Made by a program: the position numbers and the translations under genes
Notes under the pieces: model-generated
What the model was told of the DNA's origin: nothing
The model's input: only the letters and a program-made list of their open reading frames with translations
Databases searched by the model: none
In this document: positions 23,719 to 35,850 of the stretch, piece after piece
Layout of the letters: each line of letters opens with the position of its first letter
Position numbering within the stretch: position 1 is the stretch's first letter
DNA from: Paralithodes platypus
Lineage: Eukaryota; Arthropoda; Malacostraca; Decapoda; Lithodidae
NCBI GenBank assembly: GCA_032716605.1
Contig: CM064485.1
Span: 28,237,558-28,301,557, forward strand
Direction: 5' to 3'
DNA length: 64,000 nucleotides

Positions 23719-24263
23719 GTTGTTGTTGTTGTTCCCCATGCTGCCTGGCCGAACAGCCCCAAGGCCCCGAGCAAGGCCAAGGCCATAACCGAGCGCTCCC
23801 ACAGAACCCTACCCGCCGACCACAAAAAAGCCTGGGTGACCGAAGCCACTCCATGGCGGGGAGCTGAGGAGGGTGCGGAAACGCCCAGGAAACCAAAGCC
23901 CCACCCAGGGCCCTGTGCCCCTCAACAATTATGAAGGGAAAGTTGAGGGGCAAGGGAAAAATGTGACGCTTTGGCTTCCAATCTTGGTAGATTGGGAGGT
24001 CAATCCACGGAAGAGACACCGTCACTGGAGATCTAGAAAATATATAAGTAAAAGGAACAGTCAGAGTAAGCTATGGGTATGGCAGAGATTGCTCAGTTCT
24101 CACTCTGATAGACCAGCCCATCACCACATGACTAGAACCCAATCCTCTCAGCATCAGCTAGGAAAGGCCCTAGAAAGCCGCCTTTGGCCGGGGGGGGGGG
24201 GGGGGGGGGGGGGGGAATAGCTACCCTATTTCAACCCTTTTCGGGATTGGGCACCCGCCCAAT
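23719..24263 (-). mobile_element. 545-bp retroposon with (AAC)n tail
   Basis: Flanked by ATAGTT at 23,713-23,718 and 24,264-24,269. The mirrored right arm reads straight through this point (complement of GGTATAAATAGTTATAAT), which gives an unoccupied version of the site. On the minus strand it runs from the 24,263 side to a 3' tail of AAC repeats (GTT repeats on +, 23,719-23,733). It has a G/C homopolymer near its 5' side (24,191-24,213). No pol III boxes or RT motif seen, so it is a SINE-like or truncated LINE-type insertion. Confidence 0.75.
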
Positions 24264-25948
24264 ATAGTTATAATATATTACAGTAAAAGACATGTAATCC
24301 GAATGGCAGTGGACCGACAGTGCTTCGGATTAGTGGAGTATTCTGACAGCACTATAAATACGCACATGATGAATAAATAAAGACCTGATATGGTATAGGC
24401 CTATACCGTATATACCGTATATACCGTATATAATATTCCATAATCAACTTATATCAAACGAGTTAATAAGTTCAAATGAAAAATCAGTGTGCCGGTATGA
24501 TTACCGAAAGACGTGTGTGTTAATTGTCGAGTGAGTGTGTGTGTGTGTTATTGTTCTTGTGTGGCTATATTGACCGCCACTGATACACGGTATGCAATAA
24601 ATGTTATTATAATTATGCTCTATGGAATTGAATTTCATTTTACCTAATACAGTAGTGTTTATAATAGTAAAAGCCAAAGGAAATACTAAGTGTTATTGAT
24701 TAATTTAACACAGGGTAGTGTTTGTGTGGGTGGATGGGTTTAGATAGAGGAGATTGTTCCTGTGTTTTCGACGATTCCATCCTTACACAAGCTATGTTTA
24801 TATCACCTTTTGCACAAGATAGGTTTATATCAATACATTTTACCTCCACAATTAGAGAAAATATGATTCATCACGAAGTGTAGCCTACCTGTGGAGATTA
24901 AACGCACTGTTATATTATACCGGTATACTATATGAGATATACCGGTACCGGTATATCGGTTTTTTTATCGTTATTTTTATTTGCATAATAAATCACAACA
25001 ATCTTTTCTGCTGAACATGATGGCGGTGTTTAGAATATGCTATCATCAATATTGGATTTTATAGAAATAAATCTATAACGATAGTTTTTTGTTTTTATAG
25101 AATCCCAGCCGCACCAAAATATTCGCTCTCAATTGGTTTTCACCCATAATAATTGTTTTTTTTAATTACATTTTTATGAATGGCAAGAGGAAAGGTTAGT
25201 ATATAAGATTTCAATAAAACAATAAATAAAAATAATAATATGTGGAATTTCACCGTAGGTGAAGGTTACTGTTCAGTCCGCCGTACTTTCCCTCCCCATC
25301 TCAGTTGGTTTTCACCCATAATAATTGTTTGTTGTTATTTTTATTTTTTTTTATGAACGGCAAGAGGAAAGGTTATTATATAAGATTTCAACAAAAAAAT
25401 AAATTAAAATAATATGTGGAATTTCACCGTAGGTGAAGGTTACTGTTCAGTCCGCCCATACTTTCCCTCCCCATTTTCACCGATAAAATATGGGACAATG
25501 AATATTCTGTAAGCAAGTGATATATTGGATTTTTCATTAGCTTTCTAATGGTACATATATGGCCTATGTACGATCAAAACTTTTATTTTTCCTGAATATT
25601 TTGTGTCCGTCGCCGCTGTCACCCACTGGTAAATATTTTCGCTTCACTTCGTGGTCTATTTTCATATAATTTAACGTTGGATACAGTTTTTAGATATTCA
25701 TTTCGTATACCGGCAATGAATACAGATTGTTATTTACGAAGAACCAGCTCTCTACGACAAAAAACTTGATTTTATATAAAACAAAAATCATACGCCTATA
25801 CCTTACAAAGAAATAATTCGACCTTATCTTACCGTAAACTTGACCGTTGAACGTAATACCTTTAACACCATATGTATTGACGATATCTGTCAGGCTGCCT
25901 GATGTTGTGGCATCGTCCTCGTCGGGTCGGCCACGTGTCACCATCATA

Positions 25949-26200
25949 AGTCCATCGCCCCTCGTCGTGTTCCCCTAGTGCCACGTCGGGGTACGTCGGG
26001 GTATGGTTTTGACCGTTACAGCATTGACGTGGCGCCGTCGTGTTGCAACCGTGGTACCATCTGGCCCGACGTGGCTAGCACGTGTCACCGTCGAGGCTTC
26101 GTCGTCAAACGCATAGATCGTGTCACTGTCTCTGCCGATGTACCAATTTGTGTACCTCGTGGCACATCGGGACCAACATCGTGAATGTGTGAAAGTGGCT
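25949..26200 (-). mobile_element. Unit A, inverted, at palindrome centre
   Basis: Reverse complement of 23,154-23,411 with few differences, ending GTGGCT followed by TTA. It forms the spacer between the long arms. It could be an original loop or a later insertion at the axis. Confidence 0.7.
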
Positions 26201-27023
26201 TTATGATGGTGACACGTGGCCGACCCGATGAGGACGACGCCACAACGTCGGGCAGCCTGACAGATATCGTCAATACATATGGTGTTAAAGGTATTACGTT
26301 CAACAGTCAAGTTTACGGTAAGATAAGGTTGAATTATTTCTTTGTAAGGTATAGGCGAATGAATTTTTTTATATAAAATCAAGTTTTTGACGTAGAGAGC
26401 TGGTTCTTCGTAAATAACAATCTGTATTCATTGCCGGTATACGAAATTAATATCTAAAAACTGTATCCAACGTTAAATTATATGAAAATAGACCATGAAG
26501 TGAAGCAAAAATATTTACCAGTGGGTGACAGCGGCGACGGACAAAAAATATTCAGGAAAAATAAAAGTTTTGATCGTACATAGGCCATATATGTACCATT
26601 AGAAAGCTAATGAAAAATCCAATATATCACTTGCTTACAGAATATTCATTGTCCCATATTTTATCGGTGAAAATGGGGAGGGAAAGTATGGGCGGACTGA
26701 ACAGTAACCTTCACCTACGGTGAAATTCCACATATTATTATTTTAATTTATTTTTTTGTTGAAATCTTATATAATAACCTTTCCTCTTGCCGTTCATAAA
26801 AAAAAAAAAAATAACAACAAACAATATTATTATTATGGGTGAAAACCAACTGAGATGGGGGAGGAAAGTACGGGCGGACTGAACAGTAACCTTCACCTAT
26901 GGTGAAATTCCACATATTATTATTTTTATTTATTGTTTTATTGAAATCTTATATACTAACCTTTCCTCTTGCCGTTCATAAAAAATGTAATTAAAAAACA
27001 ATTATTATGGGTGAAAACCAATG

Positions 27024-28488
27024 AGTGAAAATAGTACTAAAAATCCAGATGGCGCTGGGGGTCTTATTCAAATGACTATCGTGTGTGATACACCATTGAG
27101 GTGTTTGAGGGTTTTCGTGATTTAAGAGGTTTAATACAGCTTGCACACTTATCTGACACATAGTTGTGTAGTATATTTTTACTAGATTCATAATATGATG
27201 ATTATATACTCGTTAATGCAGTGAATATATAATAATTAACATAATTCGATACATAAATATCAGCTTATTGAACAAGAAATTTAGTTTCATCTAATGTGGT
27301 GTGATAGGCTGGGCGAAATTTTAATACTCATTGAAGTATTGTATTTACTTCCTTTATAGTTACTAACAAATACGTGTTTCAGTAGAAATTGGCTGAACAT
27401 ACGGTATTATATTCTGTAGCTGTAGAATTTGGCAGGTTGAATGTCTGCGCCTGCGCACTATAGTTTCTTTCCTACAAAACAAGCTATCGTGCGCTTTTAA
27501 GTTACCAATTTATAATCCACTATCAAATCGGGCAGCTAAATATGTTACCGGCTATATTTCTTATTAGACCAGTGACAGGAAATCAATCAATGTGAATCAG
27601 AATGTCATAGAAAACAGAGGCAGCAAATTACATACGTGGAGATGCAGGAAATTCGAAAAAGATGATGACAATTTTTTTTACAACACTGCCTTTTCCACGG
27701 GCGACTGTTTAGGTCGTCATCTGACCGCGGCGGGATATACGTACACAGTGTTGCCAAGGTCTTCTTTTGTTCGCACCATTGGGCTAGTTAGGATTCGTTC
27801 AGAAGCGTATATTTGCGAGTTTCCATTTCAAACGATATTATATTCTTGATTTACAGTGTGATGGGGTGGATAGCCTCTGAAGTATTATCCTAACTAACTA
27901 ACATTGAGGAAAGCGGAATTGGGCTGGTTCTATATACTATTAAAGTTGTAGAGGTGTCGAGTGTTGAGTAGCCTATAGCTAGGCTACATTTCATACAAAC
28001 GTTCATCATGGCTTTCTGTTGGTTGTACTATACAGTACATGTATGGTAGCCTATGTGGTGGTGACTGAATAGCCTAATTAAGTGATTGTTTGTGAGGGGG
28101 GATTGGGATATTGATGCAGATTTGATGAGTGCATGATTGTGATAATAATGTATGTGGTATTTCATTAATATTTAAATGATGTGACACGTAGGCCACTACT
28201 CATACAGTAGGCTATATGGGACTAGGCCTAGTTATATTTGAGGAACTCATAGTATCATGCATGCATGGCTGTTAAAGATAAACATATCAGAAAATGTGTG
28301 TGATAGGATTAAAATAGCTGAAATTGTCTGTTGTGCGGTATTAAGTGATTGGGCGAGTTTGGAGATGAATCCAGTGATATTTTGATGACTGCGATTTTAA
28401 AAATTCAATTCACTCGATGGCAACAAATTTAGGTTGGTGCGAACCTAAGGCGGGAAAAATAGCAGACGAATTTTTTATTGTCCCCCAT
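27024..28488. other. 1.46-kb segment present in one palindrome arm only
   Basis: The left arm joins CTCTCAATTGGTTTTC without a break at ~25,117-25,135. In the right arm the complementary site is opened between ACCAAT and CATTGAGAG. No terminal repeats, tail or clear duplication was found, so a deletion from the left arm is also possible. An 85-codon frame at 27,592-27,849 (+) is unrecognised. Confidence 0.6.
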
Positions 28489-29708
28489 TGAGAGCGAATA
28501 TTTTGGTGCGGCTGGGATTCTATAAAAACAAAAAACTATCGTTATAGATTTATTTCTATAAAATCCAATATTGATGATAGCATATTCTAAACACCGCCAT
28601 CATGTTCAGCGGAAAAAATTGCTGTGATTTAGTATGAAAATAAAAACAACGATAAAAAAACGATATACCGATACCGGTATATCTCATATAGTATATAATA
28701 TAACAGTGCGTTTAATCTCCACAGGTAGGCTACACTTCGTGATGAATCATATTTTCTCTAATTGTGGAAGGTAAAATGTATTGATATAAACCTATCTTGT
28801 GCAAAAGGATCGATATAAACATAGCTTGTGTAAGGATGGAATCGTCGAAAACACAGGAACAATCTCCTCTATCTAAACCCATCCACCCACACAAACACTA
28901 CTTTGTGTTAAATTAATCAATAACACTTAGTATTTCCTTTGGCTTTTACTATTATAAACTACTGTATTAGGTAAAATGAAATTCAATTCCATAGAGCATA
29001 ATTATAATAATATTTATTGCATACCGTGTATCAGTGGCGGTCGATATAGCCACACAAGAACAATAACACACACACGCGCACACACTCACTGGACAATTAA
29101 CACACACGTGTTTCGGTAATCATACCGGTACATTGATTTTTCATTTGAACTTATTAACTCGTTTGATATAAGTTGATTATGGAATATTATATACGGTATA
29201 GGCCTAGCCTATACCATATCAGGTCTTTATTTATTCATCATGTGCGTATTTATAGTGTTGTCAGAATACTCCCCTAATCCGAAGCACTGTCGGTTCGCTG
29301 CCATTCGGATTACATGACTTTTATTGTAATATATTATAACTATTTATACCCCGACGCCGCCACGTCGATGCCGATGTAACCTGATGCAGACACGCCAGAC
29401 CCACGACATCGACAGTTGTACCCGACGTTACCCGATGGTACCACGCCAAAAGTCCATCGTGCAAAATTTTTGAACAAATCTAAAACTTTGGTGGCCAAGC
29501 CCGGTTTGCCACTTCCCGCACCGCGGGTAACACGACGCTCCCCGACGACCCCGACACACGTTGGGGATTGCACCACGTTGTGTCCCGATATTCAAATCGG
29601 GGTACAATGGGACCAACATCGTGAATGTGTGAAAGTGGCTTTAGACCCCGGGACACACGAGAGAGAGAGAGAGAGCGAGAGCGAGAGAGTGTGTGTGTGT
29701 GTGTAAAA

Positions 29709-30933
29709 GGGGTTATCACACTGGGCCAAATTCTCGTCAATCTCCAATCTCCAGTCTCCGTTTCCAGTCAGTAGCGCCAGCAAATTCTATCACACACGCC
29801 AAGCGTCCTGGCTGCGTGAGTCTCCGACACAACAATAACAACGTCCGACCTTAGCCTATATTGGTCCGTTTCACCTATACTGTAATGTATAGCAATATGA
29901 ATTTGCATCTACAATTATAATGCAATATGACTCAATCTACACGTTAGTGTAATTTTTTTATAAATTTGAAGCTTATATGAGGAAATTTATATTTTGAACT
30001 TTTTCGATTCATACCAATCGCCGTGGCGTAGGCTATAGAACAGTGGTTTCACTTAAACTGTAAAATAATATGGATTGATATTGACAAACTTTGTGTAATA
30101 GGACCCAATCTATACGTTAATGTTGCTATGTTTTGCATGTGAAGCTTATATAAGTAGCTATGAGGAAGTTTTTCGCAAAATATAGGCTATAGCCTGACGG
30201 AGCCCCTGTCGTTACCTCGGAACTAAACGATCGTTTATATTGTGCTGTTTCACCAATAATTTAGAGTAATATGGATTTATATCGACAATTATATTTCAAT
30301 ATGACTCAATCTACAAGTTTGCGTGATTATGTTTTATATTTGGAGCATATATGAGGAAATATTTTGAACTTTTCGGAGGTTGTAGGCATAATCCTGTGTA
30401 TGCGGGTAGACCTGTATTTATCTCAATAATTTGATGTTACAATATATTTTTACATTTTACATTCATAAATAGTCCACTAATATACTAGGTTAGGTTAGGC
30501 TAGGTTAAATATATTGTTCAATGATTCTTAGTAAATAGGCATCTGAAAAACAGTTCCTCCTGCTACACAACCGAATGTTTCGTTTCATACCAATCGCCGT
30601 GGCGTAGGTATAGGAAGTGGTTATTTAGCTGCAAGTGGTGTAGCTATTTTAGCATTAATTCACTTAGTTTATGTCTATCCGCAGCCCTTCTCACAATCAA
30701 AACACACAATTATGTAGCAAAATATATATTTCGACGTCATATACTTGAGATATCAATGAGATTAAATGCGAGCTGTAAAGAGGCTGTCACTCTACCTCCA
30801 TCAAAAACTGGAGCTTCCCACCCAGTGCGGGAAGCATCCTAGCTCCATCAAAGGGTGAGATTTGTGCTGGAGATTGACGGTAGCTCCACTTTTTGCTGAA
30901 GAGTGACGAGAATTGGCCCAGTGTGATAACCCC
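29709..30933. mobile_element. 1.2-kb non-autonomous TIR element
   Basis: Left end GGGGTTATCACACTGGGCC followed by AA(A)TTCTCGTCA; right end is its complement, ending GATAACCCC. The inverted match is about 30 bp with a single indel. A second inward motif GGAGATTGACG also pairs. There is no transposase inside; the interior is a ~190 bp tandem array. A target duplication could not be decided because flanks are A/T-rich. Confidence 0.7.
29880..30370. repeat. Three-unit ~190-bp tandem repeat
   Basis: Units near 29,880, 30,057 and 30,255 share TAATATGGATT-like, CAATCTA(C/T)A(C/A)GTT and GAAGCTTATAT(G/A)A words. Two copies of CCAATCGCCGTGGCGTAGG (30,016 and 30,591) belong to the same element. Non-coding. 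Confidence 0.7.
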
Positions 30934-31017
30934 TTAACAGATCGATAGATATATACCGTAAATAGACATGTGTGCGTGTGTGAGCTCATTAAAATAACCG
31001 AGGTGCCGTAATGATGT

Positions 31018-31093
31018 TATAATAATAATAATAATAATAATAATTATAAATAAATAAATAAATAGGCCTAAATAAATAAATAAATAAATAAAT
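31018..31093. repeat. (TAA)n and (TAAA)n microsatellites
   Basis: AATAAT repeats at ~31,020-31,043 followed by AAAT repeats to ~31,093, directly upstream of the first SEFIR exon-like segment. Confidence 0.9.
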
Positions 31094-31144
31094 ATTAATA
31101 CATGTTGACTCCAAGATTGAGCAGCCGCCATTTTGACTCCACAG

Positions 31145-31245
31145 AGGGTGACGTACTGCTACTCTACTGTGACCAAGATGACCCAAGGGTGACCCGAGCT
31201 TGTCGTGACCTGGGCGAAGACATCCGAAATCGGTGTCGTAGGAAG
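31145..31245 (+). CDS. Putative exon: SEFIR domain start, IL-17-receptor-like gene
   Basis: Translation reads GDVLLLYCDQDDPRVTRACR and continues DLGEDIRNRCRRK, matching the opening of SEFIR domains in IL-17 receptors: a hydrophobic beta strand ending in LLY(S/C), a helix with L-x-x-x-L/I, then C before the second strand. It ends AAG|GTCAGT, a good splice donor, at a codon boundary. Upstream, CCATTTTGACTCCACAG gives a fair acceptor at 31,144; the frame stays open farther 5' to an ATG at 31,102, so the start is not fixed. SEFIR domains act in the cytosol, recruiting the adaptor Act1/CIKS. Signal peptide, ectodomain and membrane segment were not found in the window. The call rests on motif reading. 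Confidence 0.6.
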
Positions 31246-32363
31246 GTCAGTTATTTACCGTACACTTAATCCATTCAGTACCAGTAACATTCTTTTGTAT
31301 TATATTCTGGCAACTATAACACGATTTTATTCAGCTTAGGGTGGACGTCTACCCATTTAACCGTTACAAACTACTGTATCTTAATTAATCGTTTTAGCTG
31401 CCATATATCTTTCCTAAGCTTCATAAAATCGTCTAGGCCTAAATATAGCTAGAATGAAATTAAAAAGGCGTCGCCGGTACAGAAGGGGTTACATTATTTG
31501 ATCCTTCCTTTTGTGGGTCATTATATTTTAGTTATTTAGTATTTTGCTAGTTTGACAATTTCGAGCAATGTATTTTAATTTTGTCCATTAGACTAAAAAA
31601 AAAGCATTCCCAGACTTCCTTCAAACTAAAAGAAATGCGAACCCACACCCTTATCAAGCTAAATGTGTAAATTTTTCGATAAAAAAAATGTCCCAGCCAA
31701 TGGTCGCCTTATTTTAAGTTACGGTACAGGCTCGCTATCGCTCGTCCAGAATTTGTTTTGTTACACCTGAATGGAATTAAGCGTCTAATTAAACTAATGG
31801 GGTGAAACGTGTTACAATCTCCAAACTAATAGAGCGAAACAGGGGATTCAAACAAGCCGCTCTTTGGCAAAATAGGGCTAACCTAAGGAAATAATAATTC
31901 GTAATTTTTGAGCATTTACCATCATATTTAAATGAGTGTTTGAACTATCGTGCTATGAAAAATATCATCAGCGGTTTCCCAGACCCATTGCTTTATATAC
32001 TTAGAAGTAGTTAGTTTCATGAACTTCAAATGGACGGGTAATTGACCACTTCCGAGTTTCATGCTACAAGGAAGTTGGAGCTGTAGACACCGATATTAAG
32101 CTAAATTACCAGCAAAAATACGGTCGTAATACATACATAGGCCTACGTAAATATAGAGATCAAGTGTTCCACACGAAGTGTAGTAGTACATTCTTAAATA
32201 TATGAAAACAATTTCATCACACTTTACATCCATCAGAAAACTGTGTTAGCATCGTCATTCTGTTTTATATTGATGTTTACGGCTCCAACTTCCTTATAGG
32301 CTAGCCTGAAACTCGCAAGTGGTCAACTGGTACTGGATGGTCAATGGGTGCTTTTACCTTGTA

Positions 32364-33734
32364 CAGGGTGTCTCAATATAAATGTGACCCATTAATATGT
32401 TCATGATTTATTGCCCAGACAAGAAACTCAAAAAAATATTACATTTCCTAGAAGCTGACATGATAACAATTAAAATAAATGTTTATTTGGTATCTCTTGC
32501 TCAAAAGCTACATTTTTACAGCACATGTTCTAAATGTGTGCCTCTGCGCTGATGACACACTTGTAGCCTACGAGCAAAGTTATCGATAACCCTCACACAC
32601 TCTTGCTTCTGTATGGCACGTATCGTCTGGGTTATGGCCACTTTCAGCTCGGCAATAGATTGAGGATTCTTCCCATACACGTTGTCCTTCAAGAACCCCC
32701 AGAGATAAAACTCCGGGGGGTTCAGATCGGGTGAACGCGGAGACCACTCTGGTTCGCGGCGTCTGCTGATCAGCCGATTAGGGAATCGATGATCGAGCCA
32801 CTCCATTGTGATGTTAGCAGTATGTGGAGTTGCCCCATCTTGTTGAAACCATTGCACACCTCGATTCACTCCACGACGTGCTCCAAGTGTCCTCCAGAAC
32901 TTGTTTAACACCACAATGTAACGCTCCTTTGTGACAGTGACTGTCTCCCCGGCTTCATTTTCAAACCAAAATGGTCCAATTATGCCATGTTTTGAGATGG
33001 CCACCCAAGCAGTGCATTTCACAGAGTGCAATGGTCTCTGAAGAACCTCGTCTGGTGATTGTGATCCCCAGAACACCGAGTTCTTGCTATTGACATGTCC
33101 GCAGAGTGAGAAGTGTGCTTCGTCGCTGAACCAAACATTATCGAGAAAGTCAGAATCCTCTTCGATCTTGGTCTCGCACCACTGGCACATCACAACACGT
33201 TTTTCCATGTCGGCTGGCGTGAGTTTCTGCATAATCTGGATTCTGTATGGATAGAGTTTAAGGTCCTTCTTCAAGATTCTGTGCACTGACGCATGAGAAA
33301 GACCCATCTCTTGGGAACGTCTTCGGATGGACTTTTTTGGACTCCTTCCGACAGAATCTCTCACCGCATCCACATTTTCAGGACATCTTGCAGTCAACTT
33401 CCTGCCACTTGTGGATTGTTCTGCTTTTTTACTGAGCTTGTTTAATGATCCTGTTGCTTTAAATTTGTTTACCCAATGGGTAATTTGGAATTTATGGAGA
33501 TAGTTATTAAAGTTGAATTCCCTGCGGAATTTTGCCTGTACCGATTTGAAGGATTTTGTCTCCAGATAAGCAGTGACACACATAGTTTTTTCCTCTATTG
33601 TCCAAGGCATTTTGATAGATGATTTTTCAATGTTATGCTATGATCTTCCAAACCTGAAAAAAAGAGAATAATATAATTAATATTGGCAGAGTTATTAACA
33701 GTCAAATGGGTCACATTTATATTGAGACACCCTG
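32364..33734 (-). mobile_element. Tc1/mariner-superfamily transposon, apparently intact
   Basis: 1,371 bp with inverted repeats matching over 30 bp: the left end begins CAGGGTGTCTCAATATAAAT and the right end is its complement. TA precedes the left end and GTA lies on both sides (32,361-32,363 and 33,735-33,737), so the duplication is TA with a one-base ambiguity. A single uninterrupted transposase fills the interior. Perfect inverted repeats and an open frame point to a recent insertion. Confidence 0.9.
32516..33610 (-). CDS. Tc1/mariner-type transposase, 364 aa
   Basis: Complete frame from ATG to stop. The N-terminal helix-turn-helix part (residues ~1-60) has the DUF4817-like opening MPWTIEEKTMCVTAYLETKS, then a second HTH (~75-115, SIRRRSQEMGLSHASVHRIL). 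The DDE domain carries D163 (VWFSDEAHF), D258 (WFQQDGATPHTA) and D295 (RSPDLNPPEFYLWG). The last two are separated by 36 residues and the third acid is Asp, so this is neither the DD34D of classic mariner nor the DD34E of Tc1. Proteins of this kind are often labelled 'Tc3-like' in arthropod annotations. Its role is cut-and-paste transposition. No frameshift or stop seen; it may be active. Confidence 0.92.
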   Translation of the reverse strand: MPWTIEEKTMCVTAYLETKSFKSVQAKFRREFNFNNYLHKFQITHWVNKFKATGSLNKLSKKAEQSTSGRKLTARCPENVDAVRDSVGRSPKKSIRRRSQEMGLSHASVHRILKKDLKLYPYRIQIMQKLTPADMEKRVVMCQWCETKIEEDSDFLDNVWFSDEAHFSLCGHVNSKNSVFWGSQSPDEVLQRPLHSVKCTAWVAISKHGIIGPFWFENEAGETVTVTKERYIVVLNKFWRTLGARRGVNRGVQWFQQDGATPHTANITMEWLDHRFPNRLISRRREPEWSPRSPDLNPPEFYLWGFLKDNVYGKNPQSIAELKVAITQTIRAIQKQECVRVIDNFARRLQVCHQRRGTHLEHVL

Positions 33735-34429
33735 GTATATAGGCTAGTCGGTTTATTTCCAGTTTATGGCAAATTGAATCCCTTAGCAACTGATTTCTCA
33801 ATACTTATTGAACAAAATAGGAAACAACTATGGCTTTGCATCATCTCATTGCCACGTTTTCTTAATCAGCAACATATTTCGCTACAAAATCTTCGTAATA
33901 GCTAAGTAATGAAGATGAAGATATAACAATTTACCATCAGCTGGAAAAAATATAATATTGTCGATAACACAGATCCCGATATCACAGGAATCAGATTAGG
34001 GTGTCAAACGCATACCAAGTCCCTTCATGTTAGTCTTAAGTATTCTGTATGTAAAGTTTAAATTATAGTACACTGTTCCTCATACCGTATGTCTTTGGAA
34101 GCGATAAATTGACCAAACCAACACAATTTCATGTTAGTTTTGGTGTGTTCCTTCTCACATTCATCCCAGTCGTAAAACCAAATGCATGCAAAGGGATCAA
34201 CCGTCAGTATGATCTTCAATAAATAATCAGCTATTACCGGTATCTGATATAAACTTTCAGTACAGAGAGAGAGAGAGGCGTTTTAATACGAGTCTTAATT
34301 AAGCTTACTAGCAATCATAACTTACTCCACAACAAGATAAATGTCTGGTGCATGATAATTGGAGATGAAAGTCGTCTCTAATGGAACCGGTTTTCATCCT
34401 GGGCCCCATGGATTTATGAAGGGTATTTT

Positions 34430-34468
34430 TTTCTGGACCCTTTTCTCCCTCATGCTTAGCCCCATTAC
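34430..34468 (-). repeat. Dispersed repeat, left part (interrupted by hAT)
   Basis: Continues at 35,851-35,960 after the hAT element. Together the two parts match the reverse complement of 21,060-21,195, including TTCTCCCTCATG, TAGCCCCATTA, TCGCCCCATTAGTTTG and AAGACCTTTCGT. Confidence 0.7.
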
Positions 34469-35850
34469 CAGGGTTGGCATGATTAAAATCAAACGATTTT
34501 AATCGATTATAATCAACGAAAAAAATAATTGATTAAAATAAAAAAAAATTTTTTTTTATTAAAATATCACATTCCTAGTAATTATAAGTCAGTTTTCGCT
34601 AATCTTAATAGTCTACCAAAAATGTTACCCTCTTAAACATTATACTGTATAGTAACCTATATCAACAATATTTTGCATATTTCTAATAACATTTTGCACT
34701 AGTTCAAGAATTTAAGAAATTAAATAAATTGTGTTCTTTCAAAGAAAATAATTATATTTGCTCCTTAACTCTACTTGCCCGGCTGGATTCCAGGGCTCCA
34801 TTTCCAGTTTGCCCCATATCGCCCGGGTGGACTACATAGCTCCATAGCATTATTTCATGGCTTAAAACCACTTAAAACCACACTTGAGAAAGTGTTGTTG
34901 TCTTAGCGGATGGTCCGTATAACCAACAAGAACAAAAACACATAGCGAGTCAATGAGGTGACTCCTGCTTGCGTGCAGGCCTAACCAAAGCTTCTATTGA
35001 TTTCTTGAGTCTCAAGCGATGCATGAAAGTAGTCGACAGTGAAATAGGAATGCTTACAATGGTGAAATAAATCAGTAATCAATAATCAATATTATTACTG
35101 AATAAATAATCAGTAATTAATTGTTGAACGAATGTAAATAGACCGTAGCCGTGGCTGCCGATAATGCATCGTCGCATTCGAACAGTTCTTGGTAGTATCA
35201 CAAAACAGCCGGTTTTATTTCCCACCTCACACAATAACCGCTTAATGTACAGTGTTCTAGTCTTCACCCATCGCAAGTTAACGCCGAGTTCTGCCTCTGG
35301 TATGTATATAACCTAGGGTAAGCTATTTATTTGCAGAGATATGAGTATCTTTAAATGACGAAACATGGGAATTCACACGGTTCTATGCTCGCAGTAGCCA
35401 AAACTGACCTACTCATTTTCACATAAAAACTGAACCTCTTCTAGTCTTCACTCATAGTAAGGTAATGAGTACTGCCTCTGGATAGATATATATAACCTAG
35501 GTTAGGCCATTTTTTGGCGTACAGTATTTGTAAGCGCGCCAAAATCCTGAAAATTCGACGATTCATCCAGATTCAGCACTGGTGGGACGGTTTAAATGGC
35601 TGTTCGGCAAGGGTTAAATTACTTTGATTTAATTGTTTTTCTGACATAATATAATCAAAGTAATACCGGTAGCCTTTTAAGATGTAGGAATATATATATA
35701 CTTACAATATTATACATGTTTTGCGTAAAATGGAAGTTTGTGTTAAAAAAATAAAAAATAAATCGATTTTAATCAAATAAATCTGATTTTAATACAAAAA
35801 ATCAATGATTATGATTTTTATTAAAAAAATCTGATTTTTTTCCAACCCTG
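34469..35850. mobile_element. 1.38-kb non-autonomous hAT element
   Basis: Termini are CAGGGTTGG and CCAACCCTG, a typical hAT end, with AT-rich subterminal inverted words (ATTAAAATC, GATTTTAAT). It is flanked by a perfect 8 bp duplication, CCCATTAC (34,461-34,468 and 35,851-35,858). A related unoccupied sequence occurs near 21,170. Internal frames are short (65 codons at most) with no hAT transposase or BED finger, so it depends on a partner in trans. A diverged internal repeat has words TGCCTCTGG and TATAACCTAGG near 35,295 and 35,475. Confidence 0.9.

Larger units (their letters stand above)
23415..29640. mobile_element. ~6.2-kb palindromic composite element
   Basis: The outer ends are inverted: AGCCACTTTCACACATTCAC at 23,415 and its complement ending GTGGCT at 29,640, with TTA directly flanking both sides (23,412-23,414; 29,641-29,643). 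The ~300 bp end units (23,415-23,718 and 29,340-29,640) are reverse complements. Inside, the left arm 24,264-25,947 mirrors the right arm 26,203-29,345, around a ~255 bp centre (unit A, inverted). Left arm plus end is interrupted by a retroposon (23,719-24,263) and the right arm by 1.46 kb (27,024-28,488). Within each arm a ~178 bp unit is duplicated in tandem (25,131 and 25,309 on the left). No transposase was found. A Harbinger-like foldback is the best reading. Confidence 0.75.

Noticed and set aside
23582..24025. 147-codon minus-strand ORF
   Set aside because: Lies within the 545 bp retroposon and runs into its (AAC)n tail (Gln run) and then into the end unit of the palindrome. No protein similarity apparent.
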